DNA of 64,000 bases from an uncultured Bacteroidales bacterium (GTDB taxonomy: Bacteria; Bacteroidota; Bacteroidia; Bacteroidales; P3), in NCBI GenBank assembly GCA_949291555.1, contig CASEWE010000001.1, forward strand, positions 1 to 64,000. The letters are read 5' to 3'. How positions within the stretch are numbered: position 1 is the stretch's first letter; every line of letters starts with the position of its first letter. The translations under genes were made by a program, and so were the position numbers. The notes under the pieces are model-generated. The model ran no database searches, had not been told where the DNA came from, and saw nothing but the letters and a program-made list of their open reading frames with translations. Positions 40,604-49,978 of this stretch are shown piece by piece.

Positions 40604-42709
40604 TTATTTCCCGAATGCGTCCAAACCGGATTGCAAGTAAGCGATAAAGGCTTCCACATCACCGTCATACCCGTAGCCTTCGCGCACAAGCGGCTCCCCT
40701 TCGCTATCCAGCAGATGATAGAAAGGCAAGGTGTTGGTCTTGAAACGGGTCACCTGGAAATCCGAGTTCCGCTTCCCCATAGTCTTTTTCACCTTCCCGT
40801 CTACCGTGGAAGTGACCCATTCGCTTTCGGGAAGCTCGGTCTTGTCGTCGCAATACAAGGCAATTATCACGTATTCTTTAAGCAAGGCCTGCACACGCGG
40901 GTCTGACCATACTTCATTTTCCATCTTCTTGCAATTGGCGCAAGCATGGCCTTTGAAGTCGATGAAAACCGGCTTCCCTTGTTCCTTGGCGCAAGCGATT
41001 CCTTCCTCGAAGTCGAAATAGCCTTTGAGGTTGAAGGGCAGATGCAAGCGGTCGGAATAGCGCGGGGTCCCGCACAATTCCTGCTCGGGGCCTGTCAATC
41101 CGGCCACCGGGGCGCTTGCCGGCTGGCTAAGCGTGAACTGCTGGGTGGTCATGGGCGGCAGCAGGGGAGACACCATCTTCAGCGGCGCGCCGAACAAGCC
41201 CGGAACCAGATAAACCACAAACGTGAACGTGACAATCACCAAAAGGAGGCGGAACACCCCGATATGCGGCACGTCCGAGTCATGCGCGAATTTGATTTTC
41301 CCCAACAAGTAGAACCCCATCAGCGAGAAAATGACAATCCAGATGGCGATGAATACCTCGCGGGTGAAGAGGCCCAGCTCGTAAACCTGATCGATGTTCA
41401 AAAGGAATTTCATGCCGAAGGCCAGAAGGATAAAAGCAAAAACCACCTTCACCGAATTCAGCCAGCCGCCCGACTTGGGCATCTTGGCCAGCAAGGAGGG
41501 GAAAAGGGACAAGAGGAAGAACGGGAAGCCCATGGCCAAGCCGAAAAAGAACATGCCCAGCAAAGGCTTGATTACCGAAGTCCCCATGGCCGCTTCCACC
41601 AACAGCGTAGCCACAAAAGGCCCTGTGCAGGAGAAAGACACGATCGCCAGAACGGCAGCCATGAAGAAGGCCGAAATGTAGCCGCCCTTGTCGGCCTTGG
41701 CATCCATCTTGTTCGACAAGCCTGTAGGCAAGGTTATTTCGAACAACCCGAAGAAAGAAAACGCGAAAGCCACGAACAAGAGGAAGAAAATCAGGTTGGG
41801 AATCCAGTGCGTGCTCAGCACATTGGCGAAGTCGGCGCTTTTGGTTATCGCTACAATTGCCCCGATTAACGTATATATCAAGGTAATAGACAAAGTGAAG
41901 ATAGCTCCTTTGATGATTCCGGCCTTACGGCTCGTGCCATCATCGGTATCCATGAAGAACGAAACCGTCATGGGAATCATCGGGAACACGCAAGGCGTGA
42001 ACACGCAAGCCAGACCCGCCAGGATAGCCAGCAAGAAGAAACCTGCCAGCGACTCTTCTTCCTCGGCCGGGGCCGGAGTTTCTTCCACTACCGCCGTTTC
42101 TTCGATGCTGGCGGCAGGCGCTGCTCCGGAAACAGGTTCCGCATCGGCCTTAACGCTCCCGGAAGTTTCCGCTACCGTTCCGGCCGGAGCGGGGTCGAGC
42201 GGCTTTTCTTCGGCCGGCCGGGTTTGGGAAGCAGGTTGCACGGCTTCCCCGGCGGCACCTTTCACCGAAAACTTCAAATCGATGTCGCTGAAAGGAATGC
42301 ACGTCTCATCGTTGCAGACCTGATAGTCGACCGTTGCCGCTATTTCGAAATCCTTTTCGGAATGAATGCGGATTTTCTGGCGAAATTCGGCATCGTTGGC
42401 AAAGAACCGCACCTTGGTGCCGAAAATCTCATCGAGTTCCTCAATCGGTTCGGGGCTTTCAACGGCTTTCCCCTCCAAACTGAAACTGCCCGATTGAGGG
42501 AAGTTGAACACGGTCGGCATCGGGCCGCCTTCTTCCATGAATTGCGAATACAAATGGTAACCGCCGCCCGTCTGGGCCTTGATTACCAATTCGGCTTCGT
42601 TGCCTTCCAAGTAATTGACCGAACACGTCCATTTCACTGGGTTTTCTTGCGCCATCCCGGAAAAAACCAGGAGAAAGAAACCCAAAACGGCAAATGCTAA
42701 CTTTTTCAT
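40604..42709 (-). CDS. dsbD: Thiol:disulfide interchange protein DsbD
   Basis: 701 residues. Signal peptide to about residue 20, an N-terminal DsbD-alpha domain with the redox pair in VCNDETCIPFSDIDL, an Ala/Glu/Pro-rich linker (about 155-215), an eight-helix CcdA-like membrane domain with Cys in ACVFTPCVFPMIPMTVSFF and SFSCTGPFVATLLVEAA, and a C-terminal thioredoxin domain with GHACANCKKMENEVW. It carries electrons from cytosolic thioredoxin to periplasmic partners and could feed the TlpA and Omp28 proteins encoded near 10-13.6 kb. Full length, all three Cys pairs intact. A -7 box lies 113 bases upstream. Confidence 0.93.
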   Translation of the reverse strand: MKKLAFAVLGFFLLVFSGMAQENPVKWTCSVNYLEGNEAELVIKAQTGGGYHLYSQFMEEGGPMPTVFNFPQSGSFSLEGKAVESPEPIEELDEIFGTKVRFFANDAEFRQKIRIHSEKDFEIAATVDYQVCNDETCIPFSDIDLKFSVKGAAGEAVQPASQTRPAEEKPLDPAPAGTVAETSGSVKADAEPVSGAAPAASIEETAVVEETPAPAEEEESLAGFFLLAILAGLACVFTPCVFPMIPMTVSFFMDTDDGTSRKAGIIKGAIFTLSITLIYTLIGAIVAITKSADFANVLSTHWIPNLIFFLLFVAFAFSFFGLFEITLPTGLSNKMDAKADKGGYISAFFMAAVLAIVSFSCTGPFVATLLVEAAMGTSVIKPLLGMFFFGLAMGFPFFLLSLFPSLLAKMPKSGGWLNSVKVVFAFILLAFGMKFLLNIDQVYELGLFTREVFIAIWIVIFSLMGFYLLGKIKFAHDSDVPHIGVFRLLLVIVTFTFVVYLVPGLFGAPLKMVSPLLPPMTTQQFTLSQPASAPVAGLTGPEQELCGTPRYSDRLHLPFNLKGYFDFEEGIACAKEQGKPVFIDFKGHACANCKKMENEVWSDPRVQALLKEYVIIALYCDDKTELPESEWVTSTVDGKVKKTMGKRNSDFQVTRFKTNTLPFYHLLDSEGEPLVREGYGYDGDVEAFIAYLQSGLDAFGK

Positions 42710-42821
42710 TTCTCGGGTATCGATTTATGAATTAAGATTAAACTGAAAACAAGCCCTGCGCGCAACAGACCCCGCCTCGGCCGGCATGCCAAGGCGCAGC
42801 CCGTCTTCGCGGCTCGTCCTG

Positions 42822-42829
42822 CAAAAGTA
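42822..42829 (-). promoter_or_regulatory. Possible promoter -7 box of dsbD
   Basis: TACTTTTG on the minus strand, matching TAnnTTTG, without a clear TTTG upstream. Confidence 0.4.
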
Positions 42830-42881
42830 CGGATTGCCCGACAGATAACCTATTCGAATTACCGGTCCTCTTATCCTTGCA

Positions 42882-43130
42882 TCACTTATGCAGCGTGAAC
42901 TCGTAGCTTTCCATGATGGGGTTATGCAACAAGTCCTTGCACGCTTTTTCCACCATCAGGGAGGCTTTCTTCTCGTCGGGAGCCTCCACTTCGAGCGTAA
43001 TCCGCTTGCCGATGCGCACGTTATCGACCGCTTTCAGCCCCATGTCGTGCAGACGAGCCTGTACGGCCTTTCCTTGCGGGTCGAGCAATGCTTTCAAAGG
43101 CATCACATTGATTTCTGCTGTGTATTTCAT
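42882..43130 (-). CDS. purS: Phosphoribosylformylglycinamidine synthase subunit PurS
   Basis: 82 residues with the PurS fold: MKYTAEINVMPLKALLDPQGKAV (compare the family VxPKxxvlDPqG), MGLKAVDNVRIGKRITLEVEAPD and VEKACKDLLHNPIMESYEF. PurS bridges PurQ and PurL in the small-subunit form of FGAR amidotransferase. No purQ or purL is in the window. It lies 78 bases after pssA in the same direction. The ATG at 43130 is chosen because the family starts with this strand. Confidence 0.88.
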   Translation of the reverse strand: MKYTAEINVMPLKALLDPQGKAVQARLHDMGLKAVDNVRIGKRITLEVEAPDEKKASLMVEKACKDLLHNPIMESYEFTLHK

Positions 43131-43208
43131 GACGTTTTTCGTTTTATTTATTTGCATTCTTTGTTGTTTTCCCGCCCTCCGGGATTCCCTTGCCGCCGCT
43201 TTTCCCGT

Positions 43209-43964
43209 TCATCGGCCCGTGTCCGCCGGCTTTTTCCATGAGGATGGATCCGGATTGGCGAGCGAACCGGGCAGGACTATCCGGTCGAAACGGAAGTGCA
43301 GCCAGGAAAAACACGGGTAAAGGAGCACGCCGGCCGCTAATCCTAAAAAGCCGAAAATGCAAAAAAGCGCCGCCACGGCCAAAAGGTAAAGGTAAACCAT
43401 CCTTTTCCCCTTCCACGACCAATCCCGGCCTTTGAACGCGAACATGCGGAAATTGCAGACTAACAGAAACGACAACAAAAGCGACAAGCCCAACAAGTAC
43501 CAAGCGTCGAGCACCATTCCCTCCTTATGCCAATACATGCCCAAAGAAGCCCAGAACAAGGCATTGGCCGGCGTGGGCATGCCTTTGAAAAAGCCCCGCT
43601 GCGTCTTGTCCACATTGAATTTGGCCAAACGGTAGGCCGAAGCTGCAGCCATGAGCAGAACCGCCGCAGACAAGTATCCCGGCAGCACCGATTGGCTCTC
43701 CACCATCTGGTAGGCAAGGAAAGCCGGAGCCGCGCCGAAGCTTACCACATCGGACAAGGAATCCAGTTCGACCCCGAGAGGGCCGGCCACCCCCAGCAAG
43801 CGCGCCGCCATGCCATCGAAAAAATCAAAAACGGCAGAAAGGAAAATAAACAAGGAAGCCCCTTGCAGATTGGAAGAAAAAGCGCAAAGAATCGAAGCGC
43901 ATCCGCACAACAGGTTGCATAGGGTCAACATGTTGGGTATCTCTTTCTTTATGGCCGCCCGCAT
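43209..43964 (-). CDS. pssA: CDP-diacylglycerol--serine O-phosphatidyltransferase
   Basis: 251 residues, integral membrane. The CDP-alcohol phosphotransferase signature DG-x2-AR-x8-G-x3-D-x3-D is complete (DGMAARLL ... LDSLSD, about residues 49-71), preceded by the family start KKEIPNMLTLCNLLCGC. About seven membrane helices follow. It makes phosphatidylserine, the precursor of phosphatidylethanolamine. The C-terminal 40 residues are an extra polar tail. The ATG at 43964 lies only six bases after a perfect -7 box, so the mRNA may be nearly leaderless. Cotranscribed with purS. Confidence 0.92.
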   Translation of the reverse strand: MRAAIKKEIPNMLTLCNLLCGCASILCAFSSNLQGASLFIFLSAVFDFFDGMAARLLGVAGPLGVELDSLSDVVSFGAAPAFLAYQMVESQSVLPGYLSAAVLLMAAASAYRLAKFNVDKTQRGFFKGMPTPANALFWASLGMYWHKEGMVLDAWYLLGLSLLLSFLLVCNFRMFAFKGRDWSWKGKRMVYLYLLAVAALFCIFGFLGLAAGVLLYPCFSWLHFRFDRIVLPGSLANPDPSSWKKPADTGR

Positions 43965-43970
43965 GGCTTG

Positions 43971-43978
43971 CAAAGTTA
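43971..43978 (-). promoter_or_regulatory. Promoter of pssA-purS
   Basis: TAACTTTG on the minus strand with TTG about 20 bases upstream. The box ends six bases before the pssA ATG. Confidence 0.65.
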
Positions 43979-44066
43979 AGCATCTGTTCAAAATTCCGCA
44001 ATCGCCAAGGGCGAAGAGCAGGAAAGCATTCCAAAATCCGGCCCCCAGCCGCCCGGTGCCCGGGAT

Positions 44067-45584
44067 TCACCAAACCGGAGACACCTGGTACTTGGAACGG
44101 GGCCTCAGCTGAGGCATCCAATGGAACCCCCGCAAAATACGCTGCCGCTGGGTCAAGTCTTCCACCCGGTAAAGCGTGCTGCTTTCCGGTTTGATTACAT
44201 TCACGCCATGGACCTGGTTGTCCTTGAAATACATCTTCAGGCTCTGGCTTTCGGTCTTGTTGACCCCGATAAGCTCGTTCTTTTCCTCGTCCAAAACATA
44301 ATAAACAGACTGGGCCCGCCCCACCACATGCGCCAGCTCGAAATTGGAACTATCGCCGAAATACCCCCACATGAGCCTTCCTTTCACTTGGTTGTAATAT
44401 CCTTGACGGGAAGAAACCTCGCTCACGATAAAGACGTTGTTGCGGACAAGCGTCTTCTCGGGATTGTTTCCGGAAAACCAGGCAATCACCGTATCGCCGT
44501 CTATCTGGTAACCCTGCATCCACAAGACCGGTTCCCGGTACATGTGCATGACCGAATCCCGATGACGGTAGACCAGCGAGTCGCAAATCCCCTGCATGTC
44601 TTCCCGGAAGAACTTCACATCGTGGTAGGCATGGATTTCCTTCATGCTCCGAAGCGTGTCGTAGGTCATGACCATCGTGTCGCTCGCCACGAACAGGGAA
44701 TCCCCTTGTTCCACCAAGACCCCCCTTGGGTTTTCGGTGAAAAACGCCCAGCCCTCGCTTTCGTTATTCTGCGCGAACTCGCTTTTTATAAAGCAGTTGC
44801 GAGCCGTATCCAACAGAAAGACATCCCTGTACGCGCTCCCGTCTTCCTTTCCCAAGTCGTAATAAATGCTATCGCCGTACAGAATCTGGCTCTGCCGGTT
44901 CTTCACATAGGCATCGCGCTGCAGGCTGACCCGGTTGCCGGCTTGGTCGAACCAGCCTTTGCGCCCGAACATGTAATAGTCGGTCGTTTCTATGTTGGTA
45001 GGGCCTTGGAAACGGGTCAGCCCTTTTTTGCTGTAGTGCAAGGTATCGGTCCAGATCGTGTAGTCGGGATTGACAATGACCACGTCTTCAAAACAGTGGA
45101 AAAGTTCTTTCTGCCCTTCGTAAAACCCCCTGCGGGAAGTCATGACCGTTTGCCCCGAGACCATCTCGCCGCCCTGATCGTAATAGGCGGTGTTGCTATT
45201 CCCTTCAAACCGCAAGGAAGGGGTCTTCATGGTCATTTCCCCGTCATCGAGCACCACATTCCTGTCCACGACGTAAGAACCGGTTTTGCCATTGTAATCC
45301 AAAACCTCTCCGGTTATGCGGACCTGATCCTTGGTGATGATGCGCAGGTTGTCGTAGGCCTGGCACGATCCGGTAGATTGTTCGTAATCGGCAAAATCGC
45401 TGTAAATGGTATTGCCTCCATGCACGATTTTGACATTCCCTATCAAGCGGTATATCCCCGGCCTTTCCGGCAACGTGATAATGGAATCGCCCATGAACCC
45501 TTGCCCTGAAGCCGGAAGGACGACCGCCAGGAAAACCCATGCAGGCAAGAGAATCTTCCTGAAAAACTTACCGCGAGCCTGCAT
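44067..45584 (-). CDS. OstA/LptA-like organic solvent tolerance family protein
   Basis: 505 residues. Signal peptide MQARGKFFRKILLPAWVF to about residue 28, then repeated OstA/LptA-type strands: LIGNVKIVHGGNTIYSDFADY, RITGEVLDYNGKTGSYVVD, DTLHYSKKGLTRFQGPTNIE, KFFREDMQGICDSLVYRH. This is the beta-jellyroll that carries LPS through the periplasm in LptA and in the N-terminus of LptD. Bacteroidetes often have such long OstA-like proteins. There is no C-terminal LptD barrel. The start overlaps the end of the upstream gene by 17 bases, so they are translationally linked. An ATG at 45608 would add eight residues. Confidence 0.8.
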   Translation of the reverse strand: MQARGKFFRKILLPAWVFLAVVLPASGQGFMGDSIITLPERPGIYRLIGNVKIVHGGNTIYSDFADYEQSTGSCQAYDNLRIITKDQVRITGEVLDYNGKTGSYVVDRNVVLDDGEMTMKTPSLRFEGNSNTAYYDQGGEMVSGQTVMTSRRGFYEGQKELFHCFEDVVIVNPDYTIWTDTLHYSKKGLTRFQGPTNIETTDYYMFGRKGWFDQAGNRVSLQRDAYVKNRQSQILYGDSIYYDLGKEDGSAYRDVFLLDTARNCFIKSEFAQNNESEGWAFFTENPRGVLVEQGDSLFVASDTMVMTYDTLRSMKEIHAYHDVKFFREDMQGICDSLVYRHRDSVMHMYREPVLWMQGYQIDGDTVIAWFSGNNPEKTLVRNNVFIVSEVSSRQGYYNQVKGRLMWGYFGDSSNFELAHVVGRAQSVYYVLDEEKNELIGVNKTESQSLKMYFKDNQVHGVNVIKPESSTLYRVEDLTQRQRILRGFHWMPQLRPRSKYQVSPVW

Positions 45585-47613
45585 AATCGTATTCTTTCGA
45601 GGAAACAAAATGCGCCCGGTGGTCGAACGTCAAAAGATGGTATTTCCGCGAACGGGTCTCCTTGTCTTTGACCCAAACCACCACTTGGTAATAATTCTGC
45701 GGTTTCCGGGCTGCCGGGAACCGTTGCCGGTAACGGGATTCGTACACAACCCTCTTCCCGCTCACAAAGCGCGGTTTCCCGGACAAGGACTCTATGTATT
45801 GCCGCACCGGATAAGACATGTCCTTTTTCCCGAAAAACAAAGCGGTTGTGATATGCGTCCCGTCATCGAGGAAAACCGCTTCGGCTTTCTGCCCGAAATT
45901 GGTGAACACGGCCCGGTAATTGGTGTTCGTGTCCCGGTAATACTTCACGCCTTCCGCCCGAGGGAAACGACGGTCGAACGCTTTCTGTATCCGGTCGGGG
46001 AAAATCGTCTTCAAAGGAGCTTTCGCCAAGGCGATCCCGGTCCTTTCCATCGGCTGCACGCTACCTGCATCCGTTTTCCCGGTGCCCGTCCCGCTGGCGG
46101 TTCCCGTTTTTCCGCCTCCGCGTGGAACGGTTTCCTTTCCGACTTCGAGCGAAGCCTCCTCTTCAGGCGCAACCTCGCCTGCGGCATCGTCTTCCGAACC
46201 GTATGCAAGTTCTTCCGTTCCGGAAAGATCGGCAAAGCCTTCGGGGCTTCCGGCACCTTCTGTTTCTCCTGCCAAAAATCCTTCCGTTCCGGAAAGTTCC
46301 TCGATTCTTCCAGAACGCCCTCCCTCTTCAACTTCAACTTCAACTTCGGCTTCGTCTTCCGCTTCAGCCCCGGTTTCAACTTCGGCTTCGGTCCTGCGTT
46401 CGGCTTTAACTTCGGCTTCGGCTTCAGCCTTGGCTTCCGCTTCAACTTCCTCCGTTCCGGCCTCGGCGTCCCATCCGGCCTTCTCCCCGGCCGCCGCCGA
46501 GGCTTCCCCTTCGCCTGCAGGCCCGGCTATCCGTCCGGAACCCCCCTCATTTTCCATTTCAGCCCCTTCCGTTCCGGCAGGTCCGGCAAAAGCCAAGTCC
46601 GGGCTTTCCTGAAGCGAATCCATCCGGGACACGCCGCCTCCCCGGGAAGACAGTTCCCCGCTTTCGTTTTCCATCTGCTGGACTCGGGCAGCCTTGGTCT
46701 GAGCCAAGACTTGCGCCTGCACGAATTCGCGGCGGCTTTGCTTGCGGTAAAGACGTTGCGTCCGCTTTTTCTTCTCTTTCTCGAAATCGACCCGGGCCAA
46801 AGAACCCGCATCCGCTTGCGCGGCTTCCCTTTCCGGGTAATCCTCCGAACGAGCGAGCCATCTTCGGCCATCCTGGCCCGTATCGGACATCTTCTGCTCC
46901 ACCCGCGCCAATTTCCGTTGCTGCTTTTCAAACAGCCTCAAGGCCCGGGCTTGCGCCTTCTGCTGCTCCATGGCGTGATAGGCCTCGTTCCATGCGAAAA
47001 AGCCTATCGGAAGCGTCTCGCCCTCTTCCCCATGAAAGCCATCTTCTTTCCCGGCCGACGGCTCTGGCACCATATCCTGGTTTTCCTGCATGAGCAGGAC
47101 TTCCTCTTCATTGAGCGGTTCAAACTCGTACCAATCTTTCTCGTAATTCCCGTCTATGCTTTCCACGTTCCCTTTCAAATCGAAACAGATTTCGGTCATA
47201 TACCCCTCTATTCCTTTGATGGACAACAAGGCGTAGTAATGCCGGCCCTGCCAGCGATCCTCCTCGTAGCTGCAGGAACGTAATTCGTAAAAAGCGTATT
47301 TGGAACTGATGAAATCATGCGCCCGGAGCGGCAAGGTGGACTCCGGTATCACCCACCGGGTGCTGACCCATTCCCCGTTCGACTGAAAAATGGAAGAAAC
47401 CTCGTTGAAGGGAAAATTGTAGCGCGCGCAATACCCGACCGGTGTCCAAGCCCACCGTATGAAACGGAAAGAAGATACGGGATGGGCCAGATAAAAACTT
47501 TCCTGCACCGCCTCCGGCACCTCGTACCAAGCAACCCTTTGCGCCCGCAACGGTTCCGACAAGACGCAAAAAAAAGACAAAGCCGCCAAGAGCAAGGAAA
47601 CCCGTTTCTCCAT
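45568..47613 (-). CDS. PepSY-like domain protein with long acidic Ala/Glu-rich middle
   Basis: 681 residues. Signal peptide ending LRA, then a PepSY-like (BLIP-fold, PF11396 type) domain at about 25-170 (VPEAVQESFYLAHPVSSFRFI, WAWTPVGYCARYNF, NGEWVSTRWVIP). Residues about 195-500 are charged and low complexity: a Lys/Arg/Gln-rich coil (AMEQQKAQARALRLFEKQQRK) followed by an acidic Glu/Ala/Gly stretch with repeated LSGTE. Another PepSY-like domain closes the protein (about 530-675: IQKAFDRRFPRAEGVKYY, YRAVFTNFGQKAEAVF). Function unknown. Its ATG overlaps the purA stop (TGATG) and its 3' end overlaps the OstA-like gene. Confidence 0.7.
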   Translation of the reverse strand: MEKRVSLLLAALSFFCVLSEPLRAQRVAWYEVPEAVQESFYLAHPVSSFRFIRWAWTPVGYCARYNFPFNEVSSIFQSNGEWVSTRWVIPESTLPLRAHDFISSKYAFYELRSCSYEEDRWQGRHYYALLSIKGIEGYMTEICFDLKGNVESIDGNYEKDWYEFEPLNEEEVLLMQENQDMVPEPSAGKEDGFHGEEGETLPIGFFAWNEAYHAMEQQKAQARALRLFEKQQRKLARVEQKMSDTGQDGRRWLARSEDYPEREAAQADAGSLARVDFEKEKKKRTQRLYRKQSRREFVQAQVLAQTKAARVQQMENESGELSSRGGGVSRMDSLQESPDLAFAGPAGTEGAEMENEGGSGRIAGPAGEGEASAAAGEKAGWDAEAGTEEVEAEAKAEAEAEVKAERRTEAEVETGAEAEDEAEVEVEVEEGGRSGRIEELSGTEGFLAGETEGAGSPEGFADLSGTEELAYGSEDDAAGEVAPEEEASLEVGKETVPRGGGKTGTASGTGTGKTDAGSVQPMERTGIALAKAPLKTIFPDRIQKAFDRRFPRAEGVKYYRDTNTNYRAVFTNFGQKAEAVFLDDGTHITTALFFGKKDMSYPVRQYIESLSGKPRFVSGKRVVYESRYRQRFPAARKPQNYYQVVVWVKDKETRSRKYHLLTFDHRAHFVSSKEYDYAGSR

Positions 47614-48914
47614 CACTCGCACATAAGGGTTTCCTCCCTGTCGGGACCTACCGAAACCATGGTAATCCTCGCAGCGGTTTCTTTTTCGATAAACTTCAGA
47701 TAATCGCGGAAAGCCCGGGGCAGTGCCTCGTAAGCGCGCGCCTGCCGCAAAGATTCCTGCCAGCCTTCCATTTCCACATACTGCGGCTCGACTTGATCCA
47801 ATTGCCCGGAAGCAGGATATCCCTCAACCATCCGGCCATCGAGCTTGTAGCCCGTTGCCGCTTTCACCGCAGGGAAGCCGTCCAGCACATCGGCTTTCAT
47901 CACGACCAAGTCGGTAACGCCGTTTATCATAATCGCGTACCGCAATGCCGGCAAGTCCAGCCAGCCGGTGCGCCGGGCCCGCCCGGTAGTGGCCCCGAAC
48001 TCATGGCCTTTTTCCCGCAAGGTCTCTCCCGTAGCATCGAACAATTCCGTAGGGAAAGGACCGCTGCCTACCCGGGTGCAATAAGCCTTGAAGATCCCGT
48101 ACACCCGGCCAATGGCCGAAGGCGGGACTCCAAGTCCCACGCATACGCCCGAAGCCGTGGTACTGGACGATGTAACAAACGGGTAGGAACCGAAGTCGAT
48201 GTCGAGCAGGGAGCCTTGCGCCCCTTCGGCCAATATCCGTTTGCCCGCCTCCATGGCTTCATGCAGGTAAAGCTCGGTCGGAACCACCTCGAATTTGCGC
48301 AATTGCCCGATGCCTTCCATCCACCGGGCCTCGTATTGCTCCAGTTCCTGGTTGTCGATGCGGGCGGCTCGAACATCGAAGCCCATTCCGGCAAGCTGGA
48401 AAAGATGCTCTTCTTTCCGCTGGCGGTACCTCTCCGCGAAATCGGGCAGGAAAATATCGCCTACGCGCAACCCGCACCGGGCTGTCTTGTCGGTATAGGC
48501 CGGACCGATTCCCTTTACGGTCGACCCGATTTTGCGTTCCCCTTTCCGTTGCTCCAGCGCCATGTCCAGAAGCCTGTGGGTCGGCAAGATAAGATGGGCC
48601 TTGTCCGAAATTTTCATTCGTTCCGCCGGTTCGATGCCTATCCGGCGCAAAGACTCGATTTCCTCGGCCATGATGCAGGCATCGATCAAGACCCCGTTGC
48701 CGATCACATTCACCTTCCCTTCGTGGAAAATGCCGGATGGAATGGTATGCAGCACATGGGTAGTCCGACCGAACTTGATGGTATGACCGGCATTAGGCCC
48801 TCCTTGGAAACGGGCTATGATATCGTAACGAGGGCTGAGCGCATCCACAATCTTGCCTTTGCCCTCGTCTCCCCATTGGATTCCGAGAATGACATCAATC
48901 TTTGACCTTTGCAT
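47613..48914 (-). CDS. purA: Adenylosuccinate synthase
   Basis: 433 residues, standard length. Motifs: VILGIQWGDEGKGKIVD (P-loop), RFQGGPNAGHTI (IMP/catalytic His), KIGSTVKGIGPAYTDK, LAEGAQGSLLDIDFGSYPFVTSS, GRARRTGWLD. It converts IMP, Asp and GTP to adenylosuccinate in AMP synthesis. ATG at 48914 gives MQRSKIDVILG; a longer open frame upstream is rich in Arg/Lys and not conserved. It heads the row purA, PepSY-like protein, OstA-like protein, tied by overlapping stop and start codons. Confidence 0.96.
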   Translation of the reverse strand: MQRSKIDVILGIQWGDEGKGKIVDALSPRYDIIARFQGGPNAGHTIKFGRTTHVLHTIPSGIFHEGKVNVIGNGVLIDACIMAEEIESLRRIGIEPAERMKISDKAHLILPTHRLLDMALEQRKGERKIGSTVKGIGPAYTDKTARCGLRVGDIFLPDFAERYRQRKEEHLFQLAGMGFDVRAARIDNQELEQYEARWMEGIGQLRKFEVVPTELYLHEAMEAGKRILAEGAQGSLLDIDFGSYPFVTSSSTTASGVCVGLGVPPSAIGRVYGIFKAYCTRVGSGPFPTELFDATGETLREKGHEFGATTGRARRTGWLDLPALRYAIMINGVTDLVVMKADVLDGFPAVKAATGYKLDGRMVEGYPASGQLDQVEPQYVEMEGWQESLRQARAYEALPRAFRDYLKFIEKETAARITMVSVGPDREETLMCE

Positions 48915-49119
48915 TTGCTTCTGGTATGTTTTTCTTTTATCTTTCCTGCATGGAACACTTCCTCGGAAGGATTTTCCTCCGCAGACAGGGAACCGGCCCT
49001 TGAACAAGAGTCCTTTGCCTTCTCCGGACATGTTTCTGCCGCCTTCCGTTCCTCTTCCCGCCGAAAGCGGTTCTGCCGGGCTTTTCCGCGCCCGATCCGG
49101 CAATCCTTCCGGAACCGGC

Positions 49120-49974
49120 TCAAAAAGCCTTCAGGCTCAAGTCGAGCGACTCGATATGGTGCGTCAAGGCTCCCACCGAAACATAGTCCACATTCGTAGC
49201 GGCGTATACCGGCAAGGTCTGTTCGTCGATTCCTCCCGATGCCTCGGTCTGGCAGCGTCCGCCTATCATGGCCAAAGCCTTCCCCAAGTCATCGGCCGTG
49301 AAATTGTCGAGCATGATCCGGTCCACGCCCCCATGGTCGAGAACCTGTTCCAGCTCCTCGAAATCCCGGACTTCGATTTCCACTGCCAGCTCCTTGCCCG
49401 TCCTTTTCAAATAAGCATGGACCGAATCGATAGCCTGGGCTATTCCTCCGGCAAAATCCACATGGTTGTCCTTTATCAGTATCATGTCGAACAATCCGAA
49501 CCTGTGGTTATGCCCGCCGCCGATCCGTACGGCCATTTTTTCGAAAACCCGGTTGTTGGGCGTGGTCTTGCGCGTATCGAGCAGAAGAGTCTTGCCGCCT
49601 TTCCCGGCTATGCCGGCCAAACGCCGGGTCTTGGTCGCAATGCCGCTCATGCGCTGCAAGTAATTCAGGCTCAATCTTTCGCCCGTCAAGATGGAACGGG
49701 ATGAGCCTTCCACGGTAAAAATCCGGTCTCCGGCCTTGATTTCGGCCCCGTCTTCCACCAAAGGCGTGAACACGAGAGAGGGATCCAATTCCCGGTAGAC
49801 CAGCCGGGCAATCTCCACGCCGGCAATCACTCCGTCTTGCTTGGCTACCAAGACCGCCCTGCCCTTTGCCGTTTCCGGAATACAGGCCAAGGTAGTATGA
49901 TCCCCATCGCCCACATCTTCTTTCAATGCGAGCCGGATATAATCCGTAACCATCTGCTCTTCAAAAGCTTCCAT
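49120..49974 (-). CDS. nadC: Nicotinate-nucleotide diphosphorylase (carboxylating)
   Basis: 284 residues, typical. Quinolinate phosphoribosyltransferase motifs: ALKEDVGDGDHTT, GVIAGVEIARLVY, GERLSLNYLQRMSGIATKTR, LLDTRKTTPNNRVFEKMAVRIGGGHNHRFGL (key DTRKTTP and GGGHNHR), KDNH, VEIEVRDFEEL, MLDNF and the Glu/Ser of TEASGGI. It makes nicotinate mononucleotide in de novo NAD synthesis. nadA and nadB are not in the window. It is four bases after the OmpH-like gene and probably cotranscribed with it. Confidence 0.96.
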   Translation of the reverse strand: MEAFEEQMVTDYIRLALKEDVGDGDHTTLACIPETAKGRAVLVAKQDGVIAGVEIARLVYRELDPSLVFTPLVEDGAEIKAGDRIFTVEGSSRSILTGERLSLNYLQRMSGIATKTRRLAGIAGKGGKTLLLDTRKTTPNNRVFEKMAVRIGGGHNHRFGLFDMILIKDNHVDFAGGIAQAIDSVHAYLKRTGKELAVEIEVRDFEELEQVLDHGGVDRIMLDNFTADDLGKALAMIGGRCQTEASGGIDEQTLPVYAATNVDYVSVGALTHHIESLDLSLKAF

Positions 49975-49978
49975 TATA

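Noticed and set aside
45406..47283. A 625-codon plus-strand frame with repeated Phe-Asn-Phe-Gly stretches
   Set aside because: It is the antisense of the Glu/Ala-rich region of the PepSY-like gene and of the OstA-like gene start; both of these have signal peptides and coupled starts.
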